Assembly: GCF_905147045.1 (NCBI RefSeq)
Contig: NC_065895.1
Coordinates: 13,273,001 to 13,337,000 of the forward strand
Direction of reading: 5' to 3'
DNA length: 64,000 nt
DNA from: Nymphalis io
Taxonomy: Eukaryota > Arthropoda > Insecta > Lepidoptera > Nymphalidae
In this document: in pieces, positions 11,006-23,599 of the stretch
Numbering within the stretch: position 1 is the first letter of the stretch
How the letters are laid out: every line of letters begins with the position of its first letter
Made by a program: the position numbers and the translations under genes
The notes under the pieces: model-generated
The model's input: the letters and a program-made list of their open reading frames with translations, nothing else
Told to the model about the DNA's origin: nothing
Database searches by the model: none

Positions 11006-12940
11006 CTTTTTTATTGTAAATGTAATTTTTATTCCTTAATATTTTTAAAACAAGCTGTTAATAAACGTACTTATGTAAACACAACTTCAAAAATCAACAA
11101 GCACTCGTAGTAATCCCATAAAACTATACAAAGTCATTTAAATCATCTGCCACAAAAGTTACGAGTTCCATACGTTGAATTCATCGCGTATTAACCGGAC
11201 GTCGCTGTCGTGAACCCAGCCGCTTTCCAGCGCTTTATCAGCGCCACACTTGCACGTGCCACGAGCTAAATAACTCGTATTTTGAATAGAACGTACTTTA
11301 CGTTTTTTTTTTATTTATGCTTTTCCATTTCCATGTGTTCGTAAAAACATTTTTTGTTCAATGAAAGAATTGGAGTTATATTCATGAATAATAAACACGT
11401 ACAAAAGTACTTACAAATAATTATACACGGAGCAAGTATTGTCCTGAAATTATAATATGTGAATAAAAGGCCAAATGTGTAAAAAGAACAACTTGAAAAA
11501 TGGTTCCTTATTGTTGCAAAACGAAAAATGATAATATACTCGGCTTAAAAAACTGTACACATTGATAATATATGCAAAATTTTGCGTCCGGAAAACGGTA
11601 TTTTGGAACAAGAGCTCTGAGAAACAAATTGGTCCTTTCTCATCTTTTTGAGGTTGACTGTACCAACATTATGTAAAACGTTCTATCCCTTTTGTTGAGC
11701 ACAAATAATTCAGTTCACGTGGGTCTAATCTACGTACGAATCTGCTCGCCTATAAATCGCTTTGGTGATCCCTTTTCTGAAATCATTAACTTAACGCAAA
11801 TACGCTATCTCGATTATGACGCCCAAATGACAACGAATTTAATTTATCTTTGAATTTTATTTTTTTAATCAAAGGGATGTTTACTTGAGGGGTACCGGAT
11901 ATCCGGCGTTGTCAAAAACCTTGTTCCTTCTTCTAAATTTCTTACCCAATTATAAAGTCTTAAACAATGAAGTTTTTTTATAACATTAATAGGTTTTGGC
12001 TTCCAACATGTAACGAAAGATTTTGTACAGGTTTTTATTTCTGAACTTGTGTTAATATTTATAGTTTTTTAAATGATCCAAATTTATCGGTTTTTTTATT
12101 TTTTTTATTTTAAAAATGAGTTGAATGAGTTATTAAAATTAATAACTATATAAGCTGCAGCTACGTAATACTTTTACAATATATAAATGTTCTCTAGTAT
12201 AAAATAAGAATATTTAAACATTCCTATACGTTTGATGTATGGTAAAAAAAAAAACATAAATATTCTCGTCACCATTCGAATATTAATACTTGATTCTAAT
12301 TAACATTTTTTCTATTTAATTTATTACATATCATAAACATCAACGAATTAATTTACTAATTAGTAAACATAAAAACATATAATATGATGAGCATAATTAA
12401 AATTATTTAAAATTAAATCACCAACCGTGAAACAGATAAAAAATAATTTAACCAACGCCCAAACAGTGTCAGCTATTCAGTTAAAAATATTTCTAGAATA
12501 GAATTTATATTATATAATCGCTTTATTCCAGTAATTTTGGATACCAATTATTAATGTATCAGAACAGAGACCTATCCCAGCATCCCGTCATCGAATTCGT
12601 TATAACCTAATTAAAAGTTTAAATGAAAAACAAATTTAATTCATTTTCCACCGTCATCATGTCCGCAAACTCGGAGGCTCGAAAACTTCGTTTAAAAACG
12701 GTGATTTTTTTCTTTTCTAAATAGCGGTCGATCATGACGCTCTATATCGGCCATGTTGATATTTGACGTTATTGGATAGGTAATTGAATTTTGACAAGCT
12801 TTTATACTAATAGGCATCTATAATATCTCCATAATAATTTTTCGGGGACGTGAAATTTTAATAGCAGTTGTGACAAAACGATTTTTACTTTTATGAAAAT
12901 TCTTTGAAAAAATCATTCTCATATACAATATTATCTTCAG
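11006..12940. other. AT-rich non-coding stretch
   Basis: No gene or transposon was recognised. A GC-richer patch at about 11160-11280 (CGGACGTCGCTGTCG, then CCGCTTTCCAGCGC) may be a conserved non-coding element; it has no supported frame. Confidence 0.45.
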
Positions 12941-12943
12941 TGA

Positions 12944-13075
12944 AAGTCTGAAAATGTCCCACTGTTGGACAATAGTTCCTCTCGTGTTGTGGAGAAGTTT
13001 TGTAGCTTTTCCAATATACTATGCTACAGCACAGAAAGATACACAGGTTTCCTTCATTATTTTATAAATAGTCGA
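12944..13075 (-). repeat. Decayed family B SINE (3' half)
   Basis: AATGTCCCACTGTTGGACAA, CCTCTCGTG, GGAGAAGTTTTGTAGC and ACACAGGTTTCCTTC follow the family B tail and body in minus orientation with heavy divergence. Confidence 0.6.
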
Positions 13076-13079
13076 TCTC

Positions 13080-13634
13080 CGATTAAGGTCCTCGGTCCTG
13101 GACTATCTCAACTCTTTCGTTCCTTATGTTCTTTATATGGAGATATATGTACATATATAATATTGTAGTACATATATAATATGAAAACATAAATACTTAT
13201 GATATAATTAAATTAAATTTGACATTGTTATAATTTTTATGTGTTATATTTTTGCATGCATATCCTAACACCCAAAAAGGCGGGTAAAACCGCGTAGAAT
13301 AGCTATCAAAACAAAAAACATCTCCATTTTATAAATCATTTCCAAAAACGCTTTAACTAAGACGTCTGTTTATCAATTGCGAAAGAAGAAAGAATCAACG
13401 AGCTAAGAAAATGCTCTTTTTAAAGTTTAAAAAGTAGAAATTGGTTTGCGGGGAACAGTTTGGTGTTAACTTTTCAGTTTTTTCATTTGCCTAGTTTTAA
13501 ACTTGGGATCTCAATGTAAAAGAAAAGTTCACTCGATATCTCTGAATTTCAAACCAGCGACAGGGCTTACATTTTTAAAGTATTTTTAATGAACTGACTT
13601 CTAGATGATAGAGTACAATCGTAATTTGTCGTAT
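13080..13634. other. AT-rich non-coding stretch
   Basis: Nothing was recognised. Confidence 0.5.
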
Positions 13635-13864
13635 TCATCATCATCGTCATCATCAACCCTTGTCGTCCACTGTTAGACATAGGCCTCTCCAATGACATGC
13701 CACTGACCTCGATCTTCAGCTCTCAGTCTTCATCCGCTGCCAGCCACTTTACGTATATCGTCACTCTACCTAGCCGGAGGGCGTCCTACGCTACGTTTAC
13801 CAAGGCGTGGTATATACTCCAGAACATGTCCACTCCAACGGTTGTCAGTTCTGCGACATATGTG
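13635..13864 (-). mobile_element. 5'-truncated RTE-clade retrotransposon 3' end
   Basis: Read on the minus strand, this matches the last about 70 codons of the RTE element at 52.0-52.24 kb (VLE..P..GKRSVGRPPARW, then EDR.QW..IGEAYV.QW). Stops and substitutions show it is dead. It ends in a (GATGAT)n-like tail, on the plus strand TCATCATCATCGTCATCATCA. The full RTE copy ends in (TGAT)n instead, so this belongs to a different subfamily. The truncation point near 13864 is typical of incomplete target-primed reverse transcription. Confidence 0.82.
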
Positions 13865-13934
13865 TTGTATTAATTAATAAAATTTGATTCATCATCATTT
13901 ATATTTCACTGATTTCACGATTCAAAAAGGTACT

Positions 13935-14167
13935 GAGCCGAGATGGATAGTGATTAGAATATACAAATTTTAATCAAAGGTTACGGGTTTGATCCTGGGC
14001 AAGCAACACTGAATTTTTGAACCCTGCACGTGACGGATGAAAATCTGCTACATGTTTACGCACCAAACCACATTAAAGCAGCGTATTGGAATAAGCCTTA
14101 AAACCTTCTCCGCAAAGGAAGGCAAGGCCTTATCCCAGCAGTGGGTCATTTACAAGCTGTTACTACT
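13935..14167 (+). mobile_element. Family B SINE, diverged and internally deleted
   Basis: AGCCGAGATGGATAGTGATT (A-box region), CGGGTTTGATCCTGGGCAAG (B box) and CTTCTCCGCAAAGG, ending in CCCAGCAGTGGGTCATT and GCTGTTACTAC, give the full order of the family. The CATCGTGAGGAAACC middle part is lost. Confidence 0.8.
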
Positions 14168-14824
14168 AGCTAGATTGTTAGCTGTTATACTTTTATAAAT
14201 AAACATAGATAAAAAATACCTTTAATGTTTGAAGGTTTTATTTAAAACATTGAAAATCCCTTTATAGCGTTGATAAATTATATTAAAAAACAAAATCTCA
14301 TTTCCTTCAGGGGCTTACTCAACAATATACAGTGATTTTATACAGGGAACCAATCGACGACGTTTTATAAAAAAACCGATCATTTCAGAGGCGATTGGAT
14401 TAAAACAGTGGAGCGTCACGCGGTACGAAGGTTCTTAATGATCAAGGAGTTTTTAATAATAAAATTGATTGCCAATTACATTATCAACATATTAATTTCA
14501 CGATTTCATGTTCATAAAACAATGTCAATGGAATTTTAAACTTACATTCCAATCATTTTACATGAAAGATGTATAATTATGTATAGGCTGAATCGCATAT
14601 AACTAGCTAATATATACGCGGCTACGCCCACTTATGATGGGATTTTAGGTATCCTATATAAACGATCCAAAAGTGCTTTAAGAAAGTACTCGATTTAAGT
14701 ATACTTAGATTTTTATTAAAAAAAACACGTTCCAAAAATTTATGAAATCATAAAAGCAAAATCAATATTTAATTCATTAAAATAGGCATTAATGTTGTAT
14801 AGCATTAATGCAAGCACATAAAAC
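14168..14824. other. AT-rich non-coding stretch
   Basis: The only recognisable piece is a short 'ACTAGCTAATATATACGCGG' type fragment at about 14598-14635, like the CCCGCGGCTTCGC fragments found elsewhere in the window. Confidence 0.45.
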
Positions 14825-15122
14825 TTTTTTTTTTTTTTTTTATAGAAAAGGAAGGCGGACGAGCATATGGGCCACCTGATGGTAAGTGGTCACCAACGCT
14901 CTTAGACATTGGCATTGTAAGAAATGTCAACCATCGCTTACATATCCAATGCGCCACCAACCTTGGGAACTAAGATTTTATGTCCCTTGTGCCTGTAATT
15001 ACACTGGCTCACTCACCCTTCAAACCGGAACACAACAATATCAAGTATTGCTGTTTTGCGGTAGAATATCTGATGAGTGGGTGGTACCTACCCAGACGAG
15101 CTTGCACAAAGCCCTACCACCA
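14825..15122 (-). mobile_element. Family A retroposon, full length (young)
   Basis: T-run 14825-14841, GGAAGGCGGACGAGCATATG, through to CCCTACCACCA. It differs from the copy at 1.35 kb at only a handful of positions over about 270 bp, so both are recent copies of one active source. Confidence 0.9.
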
Positions 15123-15611
15123 GTAAACAATAAATAAAAGATATAAAAATTAAATAATGTTACCATTTCAAACCATTAAATATTTCTATTTTCTCTCCTT
15201 CCATACTAACCTTAAAAATGATTACATAGAAAATTACATTCTTTCAATTCTTCGGAAATGACGAACAATCACAGATCTGTCAATCAAAACACGTCTCGCC
15301 AATCTCGTGAAGCCTTTTGCACTCGTTAATGACAGGAAAAAAATTCGAAGACTATTTTAGCTTTCGACCCTCTACCATACCATTTCCTCAAGATTATATA
15401 ATTCTTAAAATCGTAGATATTAAACGCCTTATTTTTAGATTTACGTGACGTCAGCTTAAAAAGCATTAGATTGGTTAGGCTTCGGTGCTCGTCTTAAAAC
15501 GTATTGTAGAAATCTTTTGCAAAATCATTTTACCTTTATAGTCTAGTCTAGTTCATAGTTAGATTAAACACGTCAAATTACTTTCGACATTTCTATTGCG
15601 CTTCGTCGTAG

Positions 15612-15715
15612 GTGTGTGGTACCTACACAGACAGGCTTGCACAAAATCACTCAATATATATTTTACCGCCAAGCATTCATTGTGTTCCTGTTTGAACGGT
15701 GAATGAGTCCGATGG
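15612..15715. repeat. Rearranged family A fragment with internal inversion
   Basis: GTGGTACCTACACAGACAGG and CTTGCACAAAATC read in minus orientation. Right after them, TTTTACCGCC, ATTGTGTTCCTGTTTGAACG and GTGAATGAGTCC read in plus orientation. The junction lies near 15645. Such inversions can arise by twin priming or later rearrangement. Confidence 0.55.
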
Positions 15716-17430
15716 GACGGTTATCTACATATATATATACATAATATATGTCCCATCCTTGAAAATCAACTTATATACATAACCAGTTTTTGTTTTATAA
15801 CATCGTACAGCGAAATAAGAAAATGTAAATAGAATTACGTCAATCGAATGTAACATTCATAAAATAATACCATACAAAAGGAATATACAAGAGGAATAGG
15901 CTGACGAAAACAAACCAACAAATCTTTACTATTGGTAAAGTAAAGTCGAAAGAAAGATGTCGCAGATATGACTCGTTTTTTCATCAATATTTGAAGCCGA
16001 CTGTATATATCATGCATAGGTTATAAAACAAGATTTGTCGAATTATTGACAACATGATATGCGTTGGATTTATCTCACACGTGGAATTACTAACATGTAC
16101 TAGATATAATACATGTACTAGTTGGGTGGATGTATATGCGTGTTCTATTTTGAAAAATACTAATCTTTTGGGGTTTTAATTTCAATAAGTCTGGCAAAGT
16201 CACATAAGTTTGTCGGTTTAGTTTTAAGAAAAATTCAAAACGTATGAAAATAACGTTTTCGATGTGTCACGTGTTTGCTAATGGACAAAAAAAATGTTTT
16301 TTTTTTATTGATGAGACTCAAATACCAACCAAATAAAAATTAAATCGGTTAAAAAATGTTAAGTCTTTGCCTCTTTATATATAGATAATTTAAACAAAAC
16401 CTAAATTCTAAATCATTGGCTATATCTTCGAAGTATATCAAGCGAAAGTAAATAGATGTTTTTCAACGAAATAAATAAAATATCACAACAATCACGAGAT
16501 CATATGATCAAGAAAATGAGTCGGCGAGGTATAGTGTACATAAAACCAATTACAAACAAATACAGCCATAAACGTGGAAAGTACGCATTAACATATATTC
16601 ATATGTTTTTTAACTTTACGCGGGTGATGACACGACGGATAACAGGTCTTCTGTATCCGAGTCGATGTCGATAAACCTGCACGGTTGCATTTACTATTGA
16701 AAACAGATATCAATTGCTTGCACTTAGCTTTATAAGCTGTTGGCTATCACAACTGCAACAAACTTAAAACTTAAGGGACATTCTTAACAGTATGGTTTGC
16801 GTTATTTAATATAAGGATCTTATCGAATATTTTTTTGGTTAATTTGCAAATTATTTTCGCTAACAGCGTAATTTAGTTCCTCACTATGTATTTTCATTCG
16901 GTATTACGAACCATATATTTACGATACAGTTAGCTTAGTTCTTTCCTTCGGGGCCGATAGGTATATTGTGTATTTAACTGAAAAGTTTCATCCACGGGAA
17001 GCGATAACCATTTCCATAAATTCCGTGTTCTATCAGAACAATGGCCGTATCCGATCGCGTTGAATGTTTTAACTGTGTATAGGCTCAACTAATTTTTTTT
17101 AGATATTTTCACTTTTTACTGCGACGCAGCTAGCGGGGGTCAGCACTTATATACAGAGAATTCAATTAAAAATCTAATTCGTTTTGTGCGCAGGTACCCT
17201 TTTTGTTTAACATAACAATCTACGCTGGAATTCAGTTTGCTAACGAAATAATTGCATCTGAAAAAAAAGTGAATATTTTATTCTATTGTTCGTGTACGTG
17301 TTGATAGTTTATTTGATTTAAAAAATATTTCTGTTGTTTCAAAACTGTGGATTTTTTGCTAATATAATATTCCTAAATTTTATATATTCATACAACCAGA
17401 CCTAATTTTTTAACGTTTAGTATAAAAAAT
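15716..17430. other. AT-rich non-coding stretch
   Basis: No gene was recognised. It holds an AT palindromic patch (ACATATATATATACATAATAT at about 15731) and a GC-richer patch near 16900-17050 with no supported frame. Confidence 0.45.
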
Positions 17431-17636
17431 GTGGTAGGGATTTGTGTAAATTTGTTTAAATAGTTAACACTCACTTATCACAAATTTTGTTACGTCATAT
17501 TATAATTTGTTTTATTGTGGTCCGGTTTGAAAAGTGAGTAGTACAACTTCAGGCGCAGAGAATATAAAATCTTAGTTTCCAAAGTTTTATCGCATTGAAG
17601 ATGTAAGGGATGGTTATTATTTCTTACAGAGCGCAT
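17431..17636 (+). repeat. Family A, decayed copy
   Basis: GTGGTAGGGATTTGTG, GGTCCGGTTTGAAAAGTGAG, AAAATCTTAGTTTCCAAAG and GGATGGTTATTATTTCTTAC follow family A in order with strong divergence. Confidence 0.75.
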
Positions 17637-18051
17637 TTGCAAGTCTGCATACTTTAAAATAAAAATAAAAAGTGCCTCAGTGTACATAAGTAGCAATAAG
17701 TAACTACAAATGTTCGTTCTTCTTGTATTACAGTTTACAATAAACACTGTGGATTTTTTTTATTTATTTTTTTGAATGAGTACAAGCGTTCGCACTGATA
17801 CTTTAAATAAGGAAAACCACACTAATTCTTCTCGACGTACAATTCTGCAACGTTCGTGTAATGATTTTAAAATTAGTTGAATGTGAGATTCAGTTTTATT
17901 TATTTTGTAGTATTTTTTTTTTATTTTTTTTAATCTTAGAAATAGAGAACTCGACTTTTTGGGAGGCACTAATCCCGTTTATAATACATCCGTTCTCATA
18001 ATCAATCAGGGCTATTTAATATAATAAAATGATGTAGTAACGGGACTAAAC

Positions 18052-18293
18052 TAATTTTAACTTGGTTGGTAGATGCTTTCCTTTCACGTCGTAAAAGGTT
18101 GTGGGTTCGATTCCCACCCAGGACAGACATTTGTGGGCATGAACATGACTGTTTGTCCTGAGTCGGGGTGTAATTATCTATTTAAAAAAGAAAAGTAAAA
18201 TATGTAGAATATCAGTTGTCTGGTTTCAAATTACAAGCTCTGCTTAGTTTGGGATCAGATGGCCGTGCGTGAATAATGTCCCAGGATATTTAT
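18052..18293 (+). mobile_element. Second tRNA-derived SINE family (family E)
   Basis: It contains a perfect B box region (GGGTTCGATTCCCACCC) preceded by GGTTGGTAGATGC as a weak A box. A distinctive body follows: GGACAGACATTTGTGGGC, CATGACTGTTTGTCCTGAGT, TATCAGTTGTCTGGTTTC, AAGCTCTGCTTAGTTTGGGA and GTCCCAGGATATTTATT. This is a layout I associate with a common lepidopteran SINE. No target-site duplication could be fixed. Confidence 0.75.
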
Positions 18294-18410
18294 TAATCAT
18301 TGAGCAATATACAACTACATGTATTTGATAATATTTTTTTATTTTTCTTAGCCAATTGTTAAATGAAAATGATAATCAATGATTTAATATGTAAAAAAAA
18401 CATGGATTGG

Positions 18411-18687
18411 TTTTTTTTATAGAATAGGAAGGCGGCCGATCATTTGGGCCACCTGATGGTAAGTGGTCACCAATACCCTTCTTACATGTAATATGTAAGA
18501 AATGCCAACCATCGCTTACACAGCCAATGCGCCACCAACCTTGGAACCCAAGATTTTATGTAATTGCACTGGCTCACTCACCCTTCAAACTGGAACACAA
18601 CAATACCAAGTACTGCTGTTTTGCGGTAGAATATCTTATGAGTGGGTGGTACCTACCCAGACGAGCTTGCAAAAGGCCCTACCACCA
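18411..18687 (-). mobile_element. Family A retroposon with small internal deletion
   Basis: T-run, GGAAGGCGGCCGATCATTTG, through to CCCTACCACCA. It lacks the TCCCTTGTGCCTG segment present in the youngest copies and has scattered substitutions. Confidence 0.85.
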
Positions 18688-21600
18688 GTAAAAACATTAG
18701 TGTTGAGTTTGATTGTTATTATAATAAAATACGTTTAAGTTTTTCCAAAAATATACATCTTTAAATACACTTAAATCATTTCGTGGTTTTAAAACAATCT
18801 TTTTTTCAAAGAAGAATATAATATTGAAAGTATATATTACAATTCCTTCCCATTGTTTAACTTGCGAAATGGTATTCCAGCGTGATTGATAGCTCCGACG
18901 TGAAATGGAAAGAAAATATTAAAAATATTTCTGCATTTTTTCTATTATATATATATAGAGTTTCTTATTCTTTTTATTTTATACTGGGCGTTTGTTAGCT
19001 TTATTGCAATTTAACGAATATATCGAGAACTAATATAAAAATATCTTTCTTTAATCCACTTAATATACGATTATTGTGTTGCCATTGAACTGAATATATA
19101 AATTGATAAACAGACATACACCGATGTCAACCAAAAGGTTTTTAAAGAATAAAATAAAGATACGTTTCAGATTTCTATTTCCATAAAACTACATAGAGTA
19201 TTGACAGAAATAAACATTTTTATATTTCTTAAATCCGAGCAATGTAAGATAAATCGTGCATCTTAGATGAAAGCCTTTATTCCCCACTGGCAATGCACTG
19301 GCAACATTTCACCAATAAATTCAAAATCAATCTCAAAAGTAGGGTAACCAAACATTTATAAAATATAGGATAAAATATACCGGAATATAAACATTATCAA
19401 ATAGAAAAGGAGTAACATGTACACTAAAGTTTAGTGATAAGTCCTAAAAAATATAAAAACGTTTATTTGGAAGCAGTTCAAGTTTTATTTGGATATAGTA
19501 TGAAGTCGAAATAACCACGTCACTTGATATGCTCTTTAAAAGTATTTTACCTTTCACAAAATTTCGGTTGCTAAGTTTCATCAATCAAGTTCATATACTT
19601 CCCAAAAAAATATTCTAATTACGTTATGTTCAAAAATAAAAAACTTCGCCATATTTATTAGGTTATGTCCATATATAAGACAATAATAGATCAGTCAATA
19701 CTGCATATTAAGCAACAGACTACAGATTTGTGTAAGTATTATACTATAAGCGCTAATTTAATGAATATATTTCGATATCAAAAGTGGCAGGCGCGTGTTA
19801 TTCTAAATCATAATTTTCAAATTACATTTAATTTCAGTATGTCTTTGATTTCTAATGTATTTATGTCATCTTCACTTTAATGTCAAATAAATATTTTATT
19901 ACGTAGACACTAACATAAACTTTTTATAATGAAATAAGTTTTTATATAGTTTTTGTTCGCGTTACTACATTACTACTAATTTTTCGATTGATATAAAAAC
20001 TGTCTGTTCGCTCTTCTCTTCTTAAATTAACTATCATGACGATCACATATCACGATCACGATATAAAAATAGCTGCCTCATTTAAAATAAGTTTGATTTT
20101 AATTACGATTATTTTGTAACGATGTTCCATAATTAATATGGTTTAATAAATAAGATCTTTTTACTTAGCAAAAAGCATGGTCACCCTATTCACCCCACAG
20201 ACCTTACAAGAAGAATTTATAAATCAATATTTGACCTAAATCCTTCTTTTTGTAAATCTATTTTAATCGTCTCTATATCAATATTACATGTAATCTATGA
20301 TATGCAAAGAAAATTCAAAATTGCGTTATAAAATATTCAAACGCTCCAAAAGTATTCGTTTAACAATATTTTGTATATACTATATATTGACTACTTCCAT
20401 CTAAACCGGTCTTATGTTTTTAAATAATATGTTATATTTAAAAGCTTCTAAATATTTCTCACTAGAACTTACCCAAAGGTAATATAAAATTAATCCATAA
20501 AATCTGCAACATACCTGGAAAAAAAGAATAAATATTTTAAAAATACGAGCGGTGGACCATATACCATACAAATACATTACAAATTCAGAAAATGAACGAC
20601 TTTATCTGTAAGACGGTAGTCCCCAGAATTCACCTATTATTGTCATCGATGACGTATCCGTGACAGATAACCGAGTATTACCGAAGATTATCAAATGTAA
20701 CGGCGTATCAATTGTAACATTCCTTCAGACTCGACGTTAATTTGTACGAAATCGAATCATTTCCGTCGGGCGGCGGCACCGCCAGATTATTGACAGGGAT
20801 TATGCTCGAGAAAATTGTTTTGCTGAGAAGAGAAAATAATACGATATTATAATTATTATGACGCCTTCCCGGGATTATGGCCCCGAAATAATTTCGTTTA
20901 GTTCTTTCTGGTTTAATAGGATTTTGGACAAAAAGTGAGGAAATTTCAATTTACTTAACCGTCTGGTATTTTCGATTAAAAAAAAATTGTTAACTTCTAT
21001 AAATTCTTACCTATTTATATAAGAGTAACTGCCTGACTGACTGACTTATCAACGCAGAGCCCAAACTTCTGGTGCTAGCATCATGAATATTTGCATATAT
21101 AATTGTACCGTTTACACAGAAGGCTATTAATAAAGGAAGAATTTTTGAAAATTTAAGCCTTAAAGTAGTGATGAAGGGGATGAAATTTTCTATGAAAATT
21201 CTTCATTTTTGAAGAAAAAGTTATTAGAAGAAGCTGATTTTTTATGCGAGCGAAGCCGCTGGTAAAGTGCACGTATTATATTTTTACAAAATAATAAATA
21301 AGTTGTATTTTTAATGTACGCAATATTAATCGCTATCTTTTCTTAAATTTATAGATTATACTTAATAAAGATTTTAAGAAGCACATAGAAATATCTGTGT
21401 CTGCTCATTTATACTCCAGAACTTAACAAAAAGTGAGTAATATTATACTCTAAGACTCACATGGATATGTAACAAAATAACAGTCTAGTTTTATTAAAAC
21501 AGTTTATTGAATATAAATAAATTCCCTGCTAATCTTTTCACATATAATTCGATTTAAGCCCAAGCTTAAAAAATGTGTTTTCATACGATTAGTTTTATAA

Positions 21601-22150
21601 AATATAAACACAGTCATGTGAGGAAGCGTCGGATACGTTTTACAGGATTATTTTATAGGTAGATTAAGAGGATTTGGAGCTCGACCAAGATGCTGCTTTA
21701 TAGCATGTTCCCAGGCTTGTGGAACTCGACAACATTTTTAACTTAGAACAGTAAGTAATGTTAATTTATTTTAGAAAATTCTAAGTTATTTTAAATTGGA
21801 AATTAACGTCTAGCAAATCTGAAAATTAATGAAAGAATTTATAATAAAGACAAACGATGAAAATTTTGATTTTAATTGATACAATAAACATATGTTTCTT
21901 AGTATTATAATAATTTAATAATGAAGTATACACTAAACGCCTCACGCACACACAAGAGAGTAGAGAGCGGTGGTGGGGGGGGGGGCTAACGGCATAAGAA
22001 AACTTCATGCCGTTTGTAGTGAAGGCGTTCGAGTTGTCATACCCCCAAGGCGCGCCTAAAGATGTTACACGTTAAAAAGCAATTGTATATTTAACTTTAG
22101 TAAATATAAATAGTTATAACGATAAGCTAGATACCTACTCCTTAGTTGTA
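18688..22150. other. AT-rich non-coding stretch with a possible conserved island at 20.6-20.9 kb
   Basis: No gene was supported. The patch 20590-20900 is GC-richer and has good-looking 3' splice sites on both strands (TTCTCTTCTCAG minus at about 20832; CATTCCTTCAG plus at about 20730) with open frames of about 37 codons. Neither has a good donor, so I read it as non-coding or undecided. Near 21217-21262 is a short GCGAGCGAAGCCGCTGG fragment of a dispersed repeat. Confidence 0.4.
21940..22060 (+). repeat. Short dispersed repeat with 11-G homopolymer
   Basis: CGCACACACAAGAGAG, a G-run at 21975-21985, and CTAACGGCATAAGAAAACTT followed by CATGCCGTTTGTAGTG and AAGGCGCGCC. The order resembles the flank of the (AC)n tract at 7.5 kb (CTCCCCCGACTCTTGTTATG, CCGTCGG) in the opposite orientation. 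Confidence 0.4.
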
Positions 22151-22152
22151 GG

Positions 22153-22245
22153 GTTTATTTATTTATTTTTAAACACCAACAAGTAGTACAGCAATCAATA
22201 AGAGCAATCACCTTTGTATATTTATATAAGCTGGGTCTTCTGGTA
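22153..22245 (-). repeat. LINE 3'-end remnant, (TTTA)n type
   Basis: TTTATTTATTTATTTTTAAA followed by CACCAACAAGTAGTACAGC resembles the 3' ends seen at 46.09 kb and, more loosely, the tail of the CR1-like element at 24.35 kb, in minus orientation. Confidence 0.4.
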
Positions 22246-22280
22246 CAATCAAATAATAATCTCAATAACTTAATGATATA

Positions 22281-22390
22281 CGGGCTGCTAGGCGATCTAA
22301 AAACCTCACATTCGATCCTGACTGCCTGGGTTATTGTCGTCCCCTTTCCTTATAAAAGCGTTATACTTAGCTGGAGTGAAAAAGGGAACA
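22281..22390 (+). repeat. Dispersed repeat with B-box-like TTCGATCCTG
   Basis: AAACCTCACATTCGATCCTG, ACTGCCTGGGTTATTGTCGT, then TTAGCTGGAGTGAAAAAGGG. I recognise this as a type of repeat common in Lepidoptera, but cannot name it. Confidence 0.45.
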
Positions 22391-22586
22391 AAAAAAATGT
22401 CTATCGGACTTATGGAACTCTGTAAAATTCAATATCGTAAAAGTTACATGCGAATTTCTTTCTATAAAGATCCAACGGGAAAAAATTCCTAACACCATCT
22501 GAGAAACATTATTCCTTATTTTTCAATACACCTTCAATATTATTAGATTGAACTATGACTTCTGATGTACACGAAATTCAAATTTA

Positions 22587-22640
22587 ATTTATTTATTTAT
22601 TTATAATTTTAGTAACAATCTTACACCAACACACACATAT
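22587..22640 (-). repeat. LINE 3'-end remnant, (TTTA)n type
   Basis: TTTAATTTATTTATTTATTT, then a TTAGTAACAATCTTACACCA stretch. It resembles the 22.15 and 24.35 kb tails but is short. Confidence 0.35.
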
Positions 22641-23259
22641 ATAAAATAGATATAGGTAGTGATTACTTAAACGTAAGTACTTCTTCAGATTTGATTTAAA
22701 AACGTATTTTTACACACATACACACACAATCAGCTCGAATTTAACACAATTGTTTGTACATACATATATGTAGAAGACGTAAAAACAATTTCAAGTGTAA
22801 GCCATTTTCGATACCTTGCATCAATTTCACATGCAGAAGTGCTTAATCACTCAGAAGGCCGGCTCAAAACCAATGCTCAAAGACGATACGTTGACCCCTG
22901 AACCACGATACGGATCAGTTACATAGCTCGGTCGGAAGCAGAATATGTAAATCGCAAACTACACTTTTCACGCTACAGTGTGAGAATTGATTGGTAGTTT
23001 GCGATATTCGACGGCAAATTGAAAATGCCAGGTTAGTAATGGTTCTGTCAAATCATAGGAGTTCAATCAGTAGACTTTTGGTTCAATAAGTGGTTGTGGG
23101 TCATAAGTTCCTGCGTTCCAGCGGTGATCTAATAACATTTTTTGGGTTTTTCTGCAAATAAATTCTTGTTAGTAGGAGTTAGAACCTCGTCTCTGAGTGC
23201 CATCTCATTGGTATATATGAGTAAGGGGTTCTTTTTATATTATATAATAAAGGTAGGAG

Positions 23260-23488
23260 GACGAGATGGCTCAGTGGTTAGTAAACGTGAATCTTAACCG
23301 ATGATCTCGGATCCAAACCAGGGCAAGCACCACTGAATTTTCATAAGCTTAATTTTTATTTACAATTTATCACGTGCTTAACGGTGAAGGAAAATATCGT
23401 AAGAAAACCTGCATGATTATAATTTTCATAGCTTCTCCTCAAAAAAGGAGAGAAAACCTTAGTCCAGCAGTGGGACATATAAAGGCTG
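23260..23488 (+). mobile_element. Family B SINE, diverged
   Basis: GGACGAGATGGCTCAGTGGT (A box), GGATCCAAACCAGGGC (mutated B box), CACCACTGAATTTTCATAAG, GGTGAAGGAAAATATCGTA, then CTTCTCCTCAAAAAAGGAGA and CAGCAGTGGGACAT. The body between CTGCATG and CTTCTCC is deleted. A family A fragment starts right after it. Confidence 0.85.
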
Positions 23489-23494
23489 AAAGAG

Positions 23495-23590
23495 AAAAAG
23501 ATGAGCCCCCTGATGGGAAGTGCTCACCCACAGGTATTGCACGGTATGCAATTATCCACTGAATACGTCCCTTGTACCTGTAGTTGGTTA
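23495..23590 (-). repeat. Family A fragment
   Basis: AAAAAGATGAGCCCCCTGAT, GGGAAGTGCTCACC and GTCCCTTGTACCTGTAGTT follow family A in minus orientation with an internal gap. Confidence 0.5.
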
Positions 23591-23599
23591 CGCAGATGT

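Noticed and set aside
20700..20832. Coding exon at 20.7-20.8 kb
   Set aside because: Good acceptors exist on both strands with open frames, but neither has a usable donor; the symmetry suggests chance.
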